In this document: piece by piece, positions 40,245-49,707 of the stretch
Numbering within the stretch: position 1 is the stretch's first letter
Layout of the letters: each line of letters begins with the position of its first letter
Notes under the pieces: generated by a model
Told to the model about the DNA's origin: nothing
Database searches by the model: none
Seen by the model: only the letters and a program-made list of their open reading frames with translations
Made by a program: the position numbers and the translations under genes
Source of the DNA: an uncultured Gammaproteobacteria bacterium
GTDB lineage: Bacteria > Pseudomonadota > Gammaproteobacteria > Steroidobacterales > Foliamicaceae
Direction of reading: 5' to 3'
Length of the DNA stretch: 64,000 bases
Assembly (NCBI GenBank): GCA_951828235.1
Contig: OX639965.1
Location: 2,042,212-2,106,211, forward strand

Positions 40245-42265
40245 CAACCGTGCGCCGGGAGCGCGCTAACGCCCTTCGCGCGCTGGCCATGGATGCCGTA
40301 CAGCGCGCCAACTCCGGCCATCCCGGCATGCCCATGGGGATGGCGGACATCGCAGAGTTGCTTTATTCGGATTATCTCAAGGTGGCGCCGCGGCAGCCTG
40401 ACTGGGTGGATCGCGACCGGCTGGTGCTGTCCAACGGACATGGATCCATGCTGCTGTACGGCGCCGCGCACCTGGCCGGCTACGCTCTGGACCTCGACCA
40501 GCTGAAAGCGTTCCGCCAGCTTGGCTCGCATACGGCCGGCCACCCGGAACTCAACGTCGGGATCGGTATCGAGACTACGACCGGACCCCTTGGGCAGGGC
40601 CTGGCCAACGCAGTGGGCATGGCGCTGGGGGAACGGCTGCTGGCGGCCGAGTTCAACCGTCCGGAGCATGAAATCGTAGACCACAGGACCTGGGTGTTGC
40701 TGGGCGATGGCTGCCTGATGGAAGGCATCTCGCACGAAGCCTGCTCGCTGGCCGGCGTGCTGGGCCTCGGCAAGCTGATCTGCATCTACGACGACAACGG
40801 CATTTCGATCGATGGGGAAGTCGGCGGATGGTTCCGCGACGATACGCCCGCAAGGTTCAAGGCCTACGGCTGGCACGTGGTGCGCGATGTCGACGGCCAT
40901 GATCCCGAGGCCCTGCGCCGGGCGCTGGATGAGGCCCGCGCCGACGAGGACCGCCCCAGCCTGGTGTGCGCCCGGACCGTGATCGGTTTCGGTGCGCCCA
41001 ACAAGCAGGGCACCGCGGATACGCACGGCGCGCCGCTGGGCGAAGCGGAGATCGAGGCTGCGCGCAGGGAACTGAACTGGCCGCATGCGCCGTTCGAGGT
41101 GCCCGAGGACATCCGCCGCCGCTGGGACATTCGTGATCGCGGCGATCGGCAGGTCGAGAAGTGGGATGAACGTTTCGCCGCGTATGGCGACGCGTATCCG
41201 GAGCAGGCTGCGGAGTTCCGGCGGCGCATGGACGGCAGGCTGCCGGACGACTGGGAAGCGTCGGCGAAGCGGGCGATAGAGAAAATCGCAGCCGAGCACA
41301 AGACCCAGGCCACGCGCAAGGCCTCGCTGGGCGCGCTGGAGGCTTTCGCTCCGATGCTTCCGGAAATGGTGGGCGGTTCGGCGGACCTGACCGGTTCCAA
41401 CTGCACGCTCCATTCCGGGTCCGTTGGCGTAACGTCCGAAGGCGGCGGCAACTACGTGTATTTCGGCGTTCGCGAGTTCGCCATGGGCGCCATGCTCAAC
41501 GGCCTGTCGCTGCACGGGGGCTTCATTCCCTACGGCGGCACCTTCCTTACTTTCTCCGATTACCAGCGCAACGCGCTGCGCATGGCCGCGCTCATGCGCC
41601 AGCCCTGCATATTCGTGTTCACGCACGATTCGATCGGGCTGGGCGAAGACGGTCCCACTCACCAGCCGATCGAACACCTGGAATCGCTGCGCATCATTCC
41701 CAACATGCGTGTCTGGCGGCCGTGCGACTCGGTGGAAACGGCGGTGGCCTGGCGCGAGGCGATCGAGCGCCGGGACGGTCCTACCAGCCTGGTGCTCACG
41801 CGGCAGGGTCTGCCGGCGCAGGCGCGCCTGCCGGGGCAGCTGGCCGACGTGGCCCGCGGCGGCTATGTGCTGAAGCAGGAAGCGGCTGAGTCGCCCGACG
41901 TGTTGCTGATTGCGACCGGCTCGGAAGTGCAGCTGGCGATGGCCGCGGCAGCGGAGCTTGAGGGCGAGGGCATTGCCGCGCGGGTGGTCTCGATGCCTTG
42001 TGTATACATGTTCATGCAGCAGGATCCCGGTTACCGCGAGTCGGTGCTGCCAGCGGGCGTACGGGCGCGGGTCGCGGTGGAAGCGGGCGTTCCCAGGGGA
42101 TGGCCAGGAATCACCGGCCCCCATGGGCGCGTGCTGGGGATAAGCCGGTACGGCGCATCGGCGCCCGGCGGCGAGTTGTTCGAACATTTTGGATTTACGG
42201 CGGAAGCGGTTGCGGCGTTGGCCCGCGAGACCGTCGCCGAAGTGCGTGGCCTGAAGTCAGACTGA
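40232..42265 (+). CDS. tkt: Transketolase
   Basis: This 677-residue thiamine diphosphate enzyme interconverts pentose and hexose phosphates. The N-terminal pyrimidine/PP domain is visible with ANSGHPGMPMG near residue 26, GDGCLMEGISHEA near 155, and the Mg/ThDP-binding segment. DLTGSN, FGVREFAMGAMLNG and HDSIGLGEDGPTHQP mark the second domain. Starts at GTG 40232 or GTG 40249 are both possible; the first overlaps the previous gene. It heads the sugar operon tkt-gap-pgk-pyk. Confidence 0.95.
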   Translation: MAELATVRRERANALRALAMDAVQRANSGHPGMPMGMADIAELLYSDYLKVAPRQPDWVDRDRLVLSNGHGSMLLYGAAHLAGYALDLDQLKAFRQLGSHTAGHPELNVGIGIETTTGPLGQGLANAVGMALGERLLAAEFNRPEHEIVDHRTWVLLGDGCLMEGISHEACSLAGVLGLGKLICIYDDNGISIDGEVGGWFRDDTPARFKAYGWHVVRDVDGHDPEALRRALDEARADEDRPSLVCARTVIGFGAPNKQGTADTHGAPLGEAEIEAARRELNWPHAPFEVPEDIRRRWDIRDRGDRQVEKWDERFAAYGDAYPEQAAEFRRRMDGRLPDDWEASAKRAIEKIAAEHKTQATRKASLGALEAFAPMLPEMVGGSADLTGSNCTLHSGSVGVTSEGGGNYVYFGVREFAMGAMLNGLSLHGGFIPYGGTFLTFSDYQRNALRMAALMRQPCIFVFTHDSIGLGEDGPTHQPIEHLESLRIIPNMRVWRPCDSVETAVAWREAIERRDGPTSLVLTRQGLPAQARLPGQLADVARGGYVLKQEAAESPDVLLIATGSEVQLAMAAAAELEGEGIAARVVSMPCVYMFMQQDPGYRESVLPAGVRARVAVEAGVPRGWPGITGPHGRVLGISRYGASAPGGELFEHFGFTAEAVAALARETVAEVRGLKSD

Positions 42266-42274
42266 GGAAATAGA

Positions 42275-43288
42275 GTGACGGCAAGAATTGCAATTAACGG
42301 GTACGGTCGAATCGGGCGCTGCATCCTGCGCGCCCTTTACGAAGAAGGGAAGCGCGGCGCGCTGCGGATCGTCGCGATCAATGACCTGGGCGACACCAAT
42401 ACCAACGTGCACCTGACGCGCTACGACACCGCACACGGGCGTTTCGGCGCCGAGGTGGCGATGGAGGGCGACGACATGCTGGTGGACGGAGACCGCGTGC
42501 GCGTGCTGGCCGAGCGCGATCCGGGGCAGTTGCCCTGGGCGGAGCTGGGCGTGGACGCGGTGCTGGAATGCACCGGCCTGTTCCGCACGCGTGACAGGGC
42601 TGGGGCGCACCTGAGCGCCGGGGCCGGGCGGGTCGTGATCTCCGCGCCTGCGGGCAAGGAGGTCGACGCCACGGTGGTTTACGGCGTCAATCACGACATT
42701 CTGCGATCGAATCACTCGATCGTTTCCAACGCTTCCTGCACCACGAACTGCCTGGCGCCGCTGGCCAAGGTGCTGCACGAGGCGGTGGGCATAGAGCAGG
42801 GCATCATGAACACCGTCCACAGCTACACCAACGACCAGGTGCTGACCGACGTGTACCACAAGGACCTGCGGCGCGCGAGATCGGCAACCCAGTCGATGAT
42901 TCCGACCAAGACCGGGGCGGCCGCCGCGGTGGGGCTGGTGCTGCCCGTACTGGACGGCCGCCTGGACGGCTTCTCGGTGCGCGTGCCCACGATCAACGTT
43001 TCGCTGGTCGACCTGACTTTCCGCGCCTCGCGCACGACTACGGTGGAGGAAATCGATTCCGCCATGCGCGCTGCGGCCGAGGGCGAATTGAACGGCGTGC
43101 TGGCCTTCAATGACGAGCCCCTGGTTTCCACCGATTTCAATCATTGCCCTTATTCGTCGGTCTATGACGCCGGCATGACCAAGGTCCTGGGCGGCGACCT
43201 GGTCAAGGTGTGCTCCTGGTACGACAACGAGTGGGGATTCGCCAACCGCATGCTCGACACCACGCTGGCCCTGCTCGAAGCACCCTGA
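42275..43288 (+). CDS. gap: Glyceraldehyde-3-phosphate dehydrogenase (or erythrose-4-phosphate dehydrogenase)
   Basis: This 337-residue enzyme has the NAD motif [10 protein letters not shown], the catalytic Cys in [13 protein letters not shown] near residue 155 and the His in [11 protein letters not shown] near 182, then [12 protein letters not shown] near the end. The Asp after the second strand (AINDL) indicates NAD use. The start is GTG with GAGGAAATA upstream. In gammaproteobacteria the gene between tkt and pgk is sometimes epd (erythrose-4-phosphate dehydrogenase); the two cannot be told apart with certainty here. The stop overlaps the pgk start. Confidence 0.9.
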   Translation: MTARIAINGYGRIGRCILRALYEEGKRGALRIVAINDLGDTNTNVHLTRYDTAHGRFGAEVAMEGDDMLVDGDRVRVLAERDPGQLPWAELGVDAVLECTGLFRTRDRAGAHLSAGAGRVVISAPAGKEVDATVVYGVNHDILRSNHSIVSNASCTTNCLAPLAKVLHEAVGIEQGIMNTVHSYTNDQVLTDVYHKDLRRARSATQSMIPTKTGAAAAVGLVLPVLDGRLDGFSVRVPTINVSLVDLTFRASRTTTVEEIDSAMRAAAEGELNGVLAFNDEPLVSTDFNHCPYSSVYDAGMTKVLGGDLVKVCSWYDNEWGFANRMLDTTLALLEAP

Positions 43289-44445
43289 TGGCCGTACCCG
43301 CGCTGAGTTCCGCCGTCGTCAGCGGACGGCGGGTCATGATTCGCGCGGATCTGAACGTCCCGATCGAGGGAGGACGGGTTGCCAACAGCCAGCGCATCCA
43401 TGCGGCGCTGCCGGCCATCCGCCATTGCCTGGACCGCGGTGCGGCGGTGATTCTGCTCTCGCACCTGGGGCGCCCTGCGGAAGGGTCATTTGACGCCCGG
43501 TTCTCCCTGGCCCCCGTCGCCGGAGAACTCAGCCGCGCCCTTGGCATACCCGTGCCGCTGAAGCGGGATTGGCTGGATGGCGTGGACGTTTCCGGCGGCC
43601 GGGCGGTCCTGTGCGAGAACGTGCGCTTCAACACCGGCGAGAAGGACAACTCCCCGGAACTCGGCAAGCGCATGGCGGCGCTCTGCGACCTGTTCGTGAT
43701 GGATGCCTTCGGCAGCGCCCATCGGGCCCACGCCAGTGTCCACGCTGTTGCCCGGGCAGCGCCGGAAGCCTGCGCGGGTCCGCTGCTGCTGGCCGAGCTC
43801 AAGGCCTTGCGGTCCGCGTTTTCCGATCCGCCGCGGCCGCTGACGGCGATAGTCGGTGGCGCCAAGATTTCCGGCAAGCTCGGCGTGCTCAGCTCGCTTG
43901 CCTCGCAGGCGGACGTGCTTATCCCGGGCGGCGGCATCGCCAATACGCTGCTGGGCGCCACCGGCGTGGAGCTGGGGGCGTCTCTCGCCGAGCCGGAAAT
44001 GTATCCCGAGGCGCGGAAAGTGCTGTCCGGCAGCGCCGACGTGCTGTTGCCCGTGGACGCCGTGCTGGCGCCTTCTCCCGACGCGCCGCAACGCGCGCGA
44101 ATAGCGTCGATTGAAGATGTGAACTCCGAAGAAATGATCCTCGACATCGGGCCACGTACGGCGGAGATTTACGCGCAGGCGATTGCCGGAGCGGGGGCCG
44201 TGGTCTGGAACGGTCCGCTGGGCCTGTTCGAGGTCCAGGCGTTTGCCGGCGGTACCCGCACAGTGGCGGAAGCGGTCGCGGCCAGTCCGGCTTACCGCCT
44301 CGCCGGAGGAGGCGACACCTTGCGCGCGCTGGACGAGTTCGGATTGGCCTCAAAACTGGATCATTTGTGCACGGGCGGGGGCGCAATGCTGGCCTGGCTT
44401 CAGGGGCGCGATCTGCCGGGCCTGTCCGTTCTCAATGCCGCGTAA
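43288..44445 (+). CDS. pgk: Phosphoglycerate kinase
   Basis: This 385-residue kinase makes ATP in glycolysis. RADLNVPIEGGRVANSQRI near residue 18, ILLSHLGRP near 55, LCENVRFNTGEKDN near 110 and VGGAKISGKLGVL near 190 are all present, and the C-terminal GGGDT switch loop ends the ATP site. ATG at 43288 overlaps the gap stop as ATGA. Its length is typical. Confidence 0.96.
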   Translation: MAVPALSSAVVSGRRVMIRADLNVPIEGGRVANSQRIHAALPAIRHCLDRGAAVILLSHLGRPAEGSFDARFSLAPVAGELSRALGIPVPLKRDWLDGVDVSGGRAVLCENVRFNTGEKDNSPELGKRMAALCDLFVMDAFGSAHRAHASVHAVARAAPEACAGPLLLAELKALRSAFSDPPRPLTAIVGGAKISGKLGVLSSLASQADVLIPGGGIANTLLGATGVELGASLAEPEMYPEARKVLSGSADVLLPVDAVLAPSPDAPQRARIASIEDVNSEEMILDIGPRTAEIYAQAIAGAGAVVWNGPLGLFEVQAFAGGTRTVAEAVAASPAYRLAGGGDTLRALDEFGLASKLDHLCTGGGAMLAWLQGRDLPGLSVLNAA

Positions 44446-44484
44446 TAGCTGATTTTTTTCTTTGAATCAGGAGATCGCACGGTC

Positions 44485-45942
44485 ATGTCCGGCGTGTATG
44501 ATTCAGCGCTGATGCGGCGCACGAAGATCATTGCCACCCTGGGACCCGCGACCGACCGGCCGGAAATCCTTCGCGGCGTCCTGGAGAATGGCGCCGACGC
44601 CCTGCGGCTCAATTTCTCGCACGGCGACTGGGACGTCCGCTATCGGCGCATTGCCGAGGCGCGAGCGGCGGCCGCGGAACTGGGCCGCTGCGTGGCCCTG
44701 CTGGGGGACCTTCAGGGACCGAAGATCCGTATCGCCCGTTTCGCGGACGGTCCGGTGCGGCTGGAAGATGGCGCCGAATTCTTCTTCGATCCGGAACTGG
44801 ACCCTGACGCGGGCGACGTGCACGGCGTCGGGCTGAATTTCACCACCCTCAGCGACGATGTGGCGCCCGGTGACACCCTGTTGATGGACGACGGGAACGT
44901 GGAGCTCAAGGTGCAGCAGACGCGCGGGTCCAGAGTGCACTGCGGCGTGGTCCACGGCGGCGTGGTTTCCGATCACAAGGGCGTGAACAAGCGCGGCGGG
45001 GGTCTGCTTGCGGTGCCTGCGCTTACTGAAGAGGACCGCCGGGACCTCAAGCTTGCAGCCGAAGCGGAGCTGGACTGGATCGCCGTGTCCTTCGTGCGCG
45101 ACCGCGCCGACATCGAGACGGCGCGCAGGCTGATACGGGAAGCCGGCGGAACCGCGCACATTGTCGCCAAGATCGAGCGGTCGGAGGCGCTGGATAACCT
45201 CGACGAGATCCTGGATACCGCCGACGCGGTGATGGTGGCGCGCGGAGACCTGGGAATAGAGACCGGTTACGAGGGCCTTATCGGGCAGCAGAAGTTGATT
45301 ATTCGTCGCGCGCGGCACCGGCACCGGGTCGTCATAACCGCTACGCAGATGATGGAGTCGATGATCGACCGGCCGATGCCGACCCGCGCGGAGGTTTCGG
45401 ACGTTTCCAATGCGGTTATGGACGGAACCGATGCAGTGATGCTTTCGGCGGAAAGCGCGGTGGGGGAGTATGCCGCCGAAGCCGTTTCCGCCATGGCTTC
45501 CATCTGCCGGGGCGCCGAAGCCTGGATGCCGGCCCGCATGGAAACCAGCCCGGTCACCGAAGGCGCATTCGAGCGAGTGGACGAGGGCATTGCCAAGGCG
45601 GCCATGTACGCCGCCAATCACATGGATGTGCGGGCCATCGCCGCACTGACCGAGTCGGGCGCCACGGCGCTGTGGATGTCGCGTATCCGCTCGGATATTC
45701 CCATATTCGCGCTGACGCGCCATGCCGGCACCCAGCGCCGGGTCACGCTCTACCGGGGGGTCGTGCCGGTGGGTTTCGACGTGACGGAAACCCGGTCGGA
45801 CAAGCTGCTTCGCGCCATTTTCGAGCGCCTGCGGGTCGAGGGTGGGCTTGTGGCCGGTGACCTGGTGATCATTACCAAGGGCGCCATTACCGGTGTTTCC
45901 GGCCACACCGACTCCATGACCGTGCTTCCCATAGAAGACTGA
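44485..45942 (+). CDS. pyk: Pyruvate kinase
   Basis: This 485-residue glycolytic enzyme has TKIIATLGPATDRPE near residue 12, the substrate-binding Arg in RLNFSHGDWD, LGDLQGPKIRI near 73, the active-site segment VAKIERSEALDNLDEI near 230, and MVARGDLGIE plus TATQMMESMI around 250-290. CAGGAG lies upstream of ATG 44485. It is the last glycolytic gene of the operon and is followed by mgtE after four bases. Confidence 0.95.
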   Translation: MSGVYDSALMRRTKIIATLGPATDRPEILRGVLENGADALRLNFSHGDWDVRYRRIAEARAAAAELGRCVALLGDLQGPKIRIARFADGPVRLEDGAEFFFDPELDPDAGDVHGVGLNFTTLSDDVAPGDTLLMDDGNVELKVQQTRGSRVHCGVVHGGVVSDHKGVNKRGGGLLAVPALTEEDRRDLKLAAEAELDWIAVSFVRDRADIETARRLIREAGGTAHIVAKIERSEALDNLDEILDTADAVMVARGDLGIETGYEGLIGQQKLIIRRARHRHRVVITATQMMESMIDRPMPTRAEVSDVSNAVMDGTDAVMLSAESAVGEYAAEAVSAMASICRGAEAWMPARMETSPVTEGAFERVDEGIAKAAMYAANHMDVRAIAALTESGATALWMSRIRSDIPIFALTRHAGTQRRVTLYRGVVPVGFDVTETRSDKLLRAIFERLRVEGGLVAGDLVIITKGAITGVSGHTDSMTVLPIED

Positions 45943-45946
45943 AGCG

Positions 45947-47296
45947 ATGGTCGGGCATGCGCGCGATTCCTCCCAGCGCGAAGCCTTGCGCGCCCTGCTG
46001 GCGGCGGACACCGAGCCGCGCCTGCGCCGTCTCGTACACGCGCTAAGCCCGCGCGAGGCCGCAATACTCATTGAGTCGCTGCCCCCCGGGCGGCGCGAAC
46101 TCGCCTGGGAGCTGGTCGATGAGGAGGACGAGGGTGAGATTCTTGTCGAACTCAACGACGAGGTGCGCGCCCAGATCATGGAAGGCATGGAGTCCGCCGC
46201 GCTGGTGGATGCCGCCGAGGGCCTGCCCCTGGACGACCTCGCTGACCTGGTCGCCGACCTTTCCGACGACATCACCGAGCGCATCATCCGGTCGCTTGAT
46301 GAAGACGAGCAGGAATTGCTTCGTTCGGTCCTTGATTTTCCTCCGGATTCGGCCGGCGGCCTCATGGTGCCGGAAGTCGTATCGGTGCGCCCGGACATGA
46401 CCCTGGAAGGCGTGCTCGGCTACCTGCGTTCGCATTCGGAACTACCCGAGGACATGTATTGCGTGTATGTGGTCGACCGGCGGCAACGCTACCTGGGCGT
46501 ATTGCAGGTGCGCGACCTTCTCGGCGGGGCAGTGGACGCCAGAGTCGACCATTTCATGGATACCGACGCGCGTCCTATCCATTGCAATACCATCGCATCC
46601 GACGTGATTCACCAGTTCCAGAACATCGACAGCTCGGTGGCGGCGGTGGTGGACGACGAAGGCAGGCTGGTGGGACAGATCACCGCCGACGATGTCGTGG
46701 ACGCCTTGCGTGAGCAGACGGATCACGAAATCCTGGGCTCCGTCGGCCTGGACGATGACGATGATATGTTCGCGCCGGTGGCGGTCAGCACCGGCCGCCG
46801 CACGCTCTGGCTGGGGCTGAACCTCGTGACCGCCCTGGTCGCGGCCGGAGTAGTGGCCTGGTTCAAGCCGGCAGTGGAACGGGTAGCCTTGCTGGCCGTC
46901 CTGTTGCCGGTCGTTGCCAGCATGGGCGGCATCGCCGGAAGCCAGACGCTCACGCTCATGGTGCGCGGCCTGTCGCAGGGAAGGGTTCAGAATTCCAATG
47001 TCCGCTGGCTGCTGTGGAAGGAGATTGCGGTGGGACTGCTGAACGGTCTGGGTTGGGCGGTGGTGGTCGCAGTGGTCACGCTGGGGGTTTTCAGCAACAT
47101 GGAGGTGGCGCTGATCGCCGGCGCGGCCATCGCCATAAATCTGCTGGCCGCCGCAGCCGCCGGCGTGCTGGTGCCGCTCATTCTGCGGCGGATCAACATC
47201 GACCCGGCGCTGGCAGGCGGGGTCGTGCTGACAACGATTACCGACGTGGTTGGTTTCGCCGCCTTCCTCGGCCTCGCCAGCATGCTCCTGCTCTGA
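45947..47296 (+). CDS. mgtE: MgtE magnesium transporter
   Basis: This 449-residue protein has the MgtE N-domain of acidic helices (residues about 1-125), a CBS pair (VPEVVSVRPDMTLEGVLGYL, then HCNTIASDVIHQFQNIDSSV) that senses Mg, and a C-terminal domain of five transmembrane helices with VASMGGIAGSQTLTLMVRGL, the family pore motif. It imports Mg2+ (or Co2+) and closes when cytosolic Mg is high. Its position after pyruvate kinase suits a Mg-dependent pathway but may be incidental. Confidence 0.94.
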   Translation: MVGHARDSSQREALRALLAADTEPRLRRLVHALSPREAAILIESLPPGRRELAWELVDEEDEGEILVELNDEVRAQIMEGMESAALVDAAEGLPLDDLADLVADLSDDITERIIRSLDEDEQELLRSVLDFPPDSAGGLMVPEVVSVRPDMTLEGVLGYLRSHSELPEDMYCVYVVDRRQRYLGVLQVRDLLGGAVDARVDHFMDTDARPIHCNTIASDVIHQFQNIDSSVAAVVDDEGRLVGQITADDVVDALREQTDHEILGSVGLDDDDDMFAPVAVSTGRRTLWLGLNLVTALVAAGVVAWFKPAVERVALLAVLLPVVASMGGIAGSQTLTLMVRGLSQGRVQNSNVRWLLWKEIAVGLLNGLGWAVVVAVVTLGVFSNMEVALIAGAAIAINLLAAAAAGVLVPLILRRINIDPALAGGVVLTTITDVVGFAAFLGLASMLLL

Positions 47297-47326
47297 CGCC
47301 GCTTCCATCTGGGCGCCCGGTCTCTG

Positions 47327-47436
47327 ACCCTTGCTTGTCGGGAGCGTTGGAGGCAGCGGGCGCCGATGACCCGGCGCTCGCACCGACACCGAGCCCACAG
47401 GGATGTGCCAGCCGGCGTATCCCGACAAGCAAGGGT
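47327..47436. repeat. Long hairpin element with perfect 17-bp arms
   Basis: ACCCTTGCTTGTCGGGA (47327-47343) and TCCCGACAAGCAAGGGT (47420-47436) pair perfectly around a 76-base interior. The interior contains further pairing (GGCGCC with GGCGC) and the segment CCGAGCCCACAGGGATGTG, which resembles the interior of the element at 57978-58083. It fills most of the 179-base gap between mgtE and hpf and may act as a terminator for both. Confidence 0.75.
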
Positions 47437-47475
47437 TGTCCGCCGGATGCTGGACGCCAGCGTTGTAGGCCGGAA

Positions 47476-47796
47476 TCAGCCGAGGCCGTGGTGCGGCGCT
47501 TCCCGGGCGTGATGGTCGTGGAGTTTTTCCTTGTGGCGCCGAACCTGGCGGTCCAGCTTGTCCACCAGTTCGTCCAAGGCCGCCCTGAGGTCGTGCCGCA
47601 CCGCTTCGGCGTACAGGCGCCCCTGGCTCAGATGAACAGTAGCTTCGGCCTTGTAATGCGATTTCTCCGCGGACAATATGCAGTGAATTTGCGTTACCCG
47701 GCTGAAATGCCGCTTGATGCGTTTGAACTTGTTGCTGGCGTATTCTCTGGTGTGCGGTGTGATCTCAAGATGGTGGCCACTCAAGTTAAGCTGCAT
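47476..47796 (-). CDS. hpf: Ribosome hibernation promoting factor (short form)
   Basis: This 106-residue protein is of the HPF/YhbH family: MQLNLSGHHLEITPHTREYA, then KFKRIKRHFSRVTQIHCILS and HDLRAALDELVDKLDRQVRR. It binds the 30S decoding centre and promotes inactive 100S ribosomes in slow growth. The frame continues far upstream to 48411, but that part overlaps mutT and has no match, so ATG at 47796 is chosen. The usual rpoN neighbour is not present. The C-terminus is His-rich. Confidence 0.9.
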   Translation of the reverse strand: MQLNLSGHHLEITPHTREYASNKFKRIKRHFSRVTQIHCILSAEKSHYKAEATVHLSQGRLYAEAVRHDLRAALDELVDKLDRQVRRHKEKLHDHHAREAPHHGLG

Positions 47797-47865
47797 GCCG
47801 TTTCTCCGAGTCCTCAAGGCAAGATGTTCTCCTTCCATTATGCACGCGCCGGAGCCGGTTGAGTA

Positions 47866-48285
47866 ATGCGCAGAATCGTGGTGGCCGCGGGCGTCATTCG
47901 GCGGGGCGACGGCCGTGTGCTGGTTGCGCGCCGCCCGCGGGGCAAGCACATGGCCGGCGCCTGGGAGTTCCCCGGGGGAAAGGTGCGGCCGGACGAAACA
48001 CCTCGCCGGACGCTGAATCGTGAACTCCATGAAGAACTCGGAATAATCGTTCGCCGGTCGGCCGAGCTCATGAACTACGAACAGGAGTATCCGGACCGCC
48101 TGGTCGAACTTCATTTCTTCGCGGTGGAGGACTACCGCGGGAAGCCCGACGGGCGGGAAGGACAGGAACTCGCCTGGGAGTTCCCGGGAAACCTCGGCGG
48201 TATGGGATTTCTGCCGGCGGATCGTCCGCTGGTCGAGCTGCTGATTCAGCAGACCGCGAGCATAAAGGGAAAATCGGCCAGGTAG
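47866..48285 (+). CDS. mutT: MutT, 8-oxo-dGTP diphosphatase (Nudix)
   Basis: This 139-residue Nudix hydrolase contains the full Nudix box: GGKVRPDETPRR, then ELHEELGI, near residues 37-60. The start (VAAGVIRRGDGRVLVARRP) and WEFPGGK are typical of MutT. It removes oxidised dGTP from the nucleotide pool. Its 3' end overlaps the convergent zapD by 40 bases. In many gammaproteobacteria mutT also neighbours zapD and coaE. Confidence 0.92.
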   Translation: MRRIVVAAGVIRRGDGRVLVARRPRGKHMAGAWEFPGGKVRPDETPRRTLNRELHEELGIIVRRSAELMNYEQEYPDRLVELHFFAVEDYRGKPDGREGQELAWEFPGNLGGMGFLPADRPLVELLIQQTASIKGKSAR

Positions 48286-49040
48286 GGCTCCGAACCCTCC
48301 TTGCCGGTCGGCGTCTTGAAGAACCTTACGTGAATCTTGCTGCTGTCGGACGCGCCGCTGACTTGCGGGAAGCAGGGGACATCGGCCGGTAACGCAACTC
48401 TGACCATCCACAGTTCATGGCCGAGGGTGATGGAAGCCGTGAACTTTCCCTGGCTGGCGGAGCAATCGCGGTATTCGCCCCGCTGACGAAGCAGCGCAAG
48501 AAACCTGCGGTTTGCGTCCATCAGCGGCTGGAAAGTCTCGGTCCATCGCTTGATGTCGTCGCGACATCTCTCCTCGCCGGCGTGCAGCCACCACTGGTAC
48601 ATCGGCAGGTCCACGGCCATTGCCGCATCGGTCACGGAGTCGCGTTGCCGTAGCGCGCTGATCAGCGGGTCGAAGCGCAGCGTTCTCACCTCGCTGGCCT
48701 TGAGCCGCGTCAACTGCTCGCGGAACTCCTCCAGCTCCGTAAGAATCGCCTTCAGCCCGTCCTGGCGGATGTCCTCGCGCGCACGCAGGATTTCATAGTT
48801 GCGCTGCAGGTAGTAGATCTGCTGTAGCAGGTGGGCGCGCAGGTCCTCGCGAAATACCAGGTCCAGCGCGCTTAATACGGCATGCGCCGCGACCCGGTAC
48901 CGCTCCCGGCCGCGGTAACTGCGGGCGTGTTTCAATTCCCCGTCGAGCACCTCCAGGCGCAGAAAAAGCCGGGTGGCGTCGCGCAGGGGAAACTCGTATG
49001 GGATGCCCGTGGAGGAGCGCGGGCCGAAGGAGACGTTCAT
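48246..49040 (-). CDS. zapD: ZapD, cell division protein (FtsZ cross-linker)
   Basis: This 264-residue protein matches ZapD/YacF: YEFPLRDATRLFLRLEVL near the start, LDLVFREDLRAHLLQQIYYLQ (shown in part) near residue 70, and MYQWWLHAGEERCRDDIKRW near 145. ZapD bundles FtsZ filaments at the division ring. ATG at 49040 (MNVSFGPRS) is chosen over a TTG further upstream. It is followed by the mutT overlap; coaE lies 49 bases upstream in the same direction. Confidence 0.92.
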   Translation of the reverse strand: MNVSFGPRSSTGIPYEFPLRDATRLFLRLEVLDGELKHARSYRGRERYRVAAHAVLSALDLVFREDLRAHLLQQIYYLQRNYEILRAREDIRQDGLKAILTELEEFREQLTRLKASEVRTLRFDPLISALRQRDSVTDAAMAVDLPMYQWWLHAGEERCRDDIKRWTETFQPLMDANRRFLALLRQRGEYRDCSASQGKFTASITLGHELWMVRVALPADVPCFPQVSGASDSSKIHVRFFKTPTGKEGSEPYLADFPFMLAVC

Positions 49041-49089
49041 TCCGGATGCAGCAGCCCCATTGCCGGCAATGTTATCCCGCAATTGTTCT

Positions 49090-49707
49090 TCAATGTCCGC
49101 TCAAGGCTTCCGACTTGCCCAGGTAGATGAGGTGGAGTTCGTCCACCTTCCGCTGCAGTTGAAGGCGCGATCCGTCATTGAGGATGACGTCGTCCGCCAG
49201 GGCCCGGCGCTGCCGCCTGCCTGCCTGCGACGCGAGAATGGCGAGGGACTGGCGGCGGGTGGAGCCGTCCCGGTCCTTCAGCCGCCGCAATTGCAATTCC
49301 CTGGGTGCGTCGACAACGAGCACCCGGTCGATTCCGTCGGTGAAACTGGTCTCCACAAGCAGCGGAACGACCATGACGAGATAGCTTCCAGCGGTTTTGC
49401 TGGCGCATTCCCAGGCGGCTTCCCGAATGCGTGGATGCAGGATGGCTTCGAGACGTTTGCGTGCGCCGGGGTCGGCGAAGACCTGCTCGCGAAGCCGGGC
49501 GCGATCCAGCGTGCCGTCGCCGCGGATCAGGTCGGCGCCGAATTGACGGGCGATTTCCGCCAGTGCGGGCATTCCGGCCGCGGTCTGTTGGCGGGAAATG
49601 ACGTCGGTATCGACCACCGCCGCACCCAACCCAGCCAGTCGGTCCGCGACCAGGCTCTTGCCGCTGGCGATTCCGCCCGTGAGCCCCACGGTGAATCGCC
49701 TGTTCAT
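49090..49707 (-). CDS. coaE: Dephospho-CoA kinase
   Basis: This 205-residue enzyme performs the last step of coenzyme A synthesis. The P-loop GLTGGIASGKS is near residue 8, the substrate Asp in VVDTDVISRQ near 32, HPRIREAAWE near 90 and VVPLLVETSF near 113. ATG at 49707 overlaps the pilD stop (ATGA). This pilD-coaE-zapD order is typical for gammaproteobacteria. The length is normal. Confidence 0.94.
   Translation of the reverse strand: MNRRFTVGLTGGIASGKSLVADRLAGLGAAVVDTDVISRQQTAAGMPALAEIARQFGADLIRGDGTLDRARLREQVFADPGARKRLEAILHPRIREAAWECASKTAGSYLVMVVPLLVETSFTDGIDRVLVVDAPRELQLRRLKDRDGSTRRQSLAILASQAGRRQRRALADDVILNDGSRLQLQRKVDELHLIYLGKSEALSGH

Noticed and set aside
40241-42187. 648-codon open frame opposite transketolase
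   Set aside because: Its composition is typical of antisense translation (His, Arg, Gln rich), and transketolase is certain on the other strand.
44503-46398. 631-codon open frame opposite pyk and mgtE
   Set aside because: It spans two well-supported genes on the other strand and has no recognisable domain.
47797-48411. Long open frame upstream of hpf on the minus strand
   Set aside because: It overlaps mutT on the opposite strand and shows no protein family features; hpf starts at the internal ATG at 47796.
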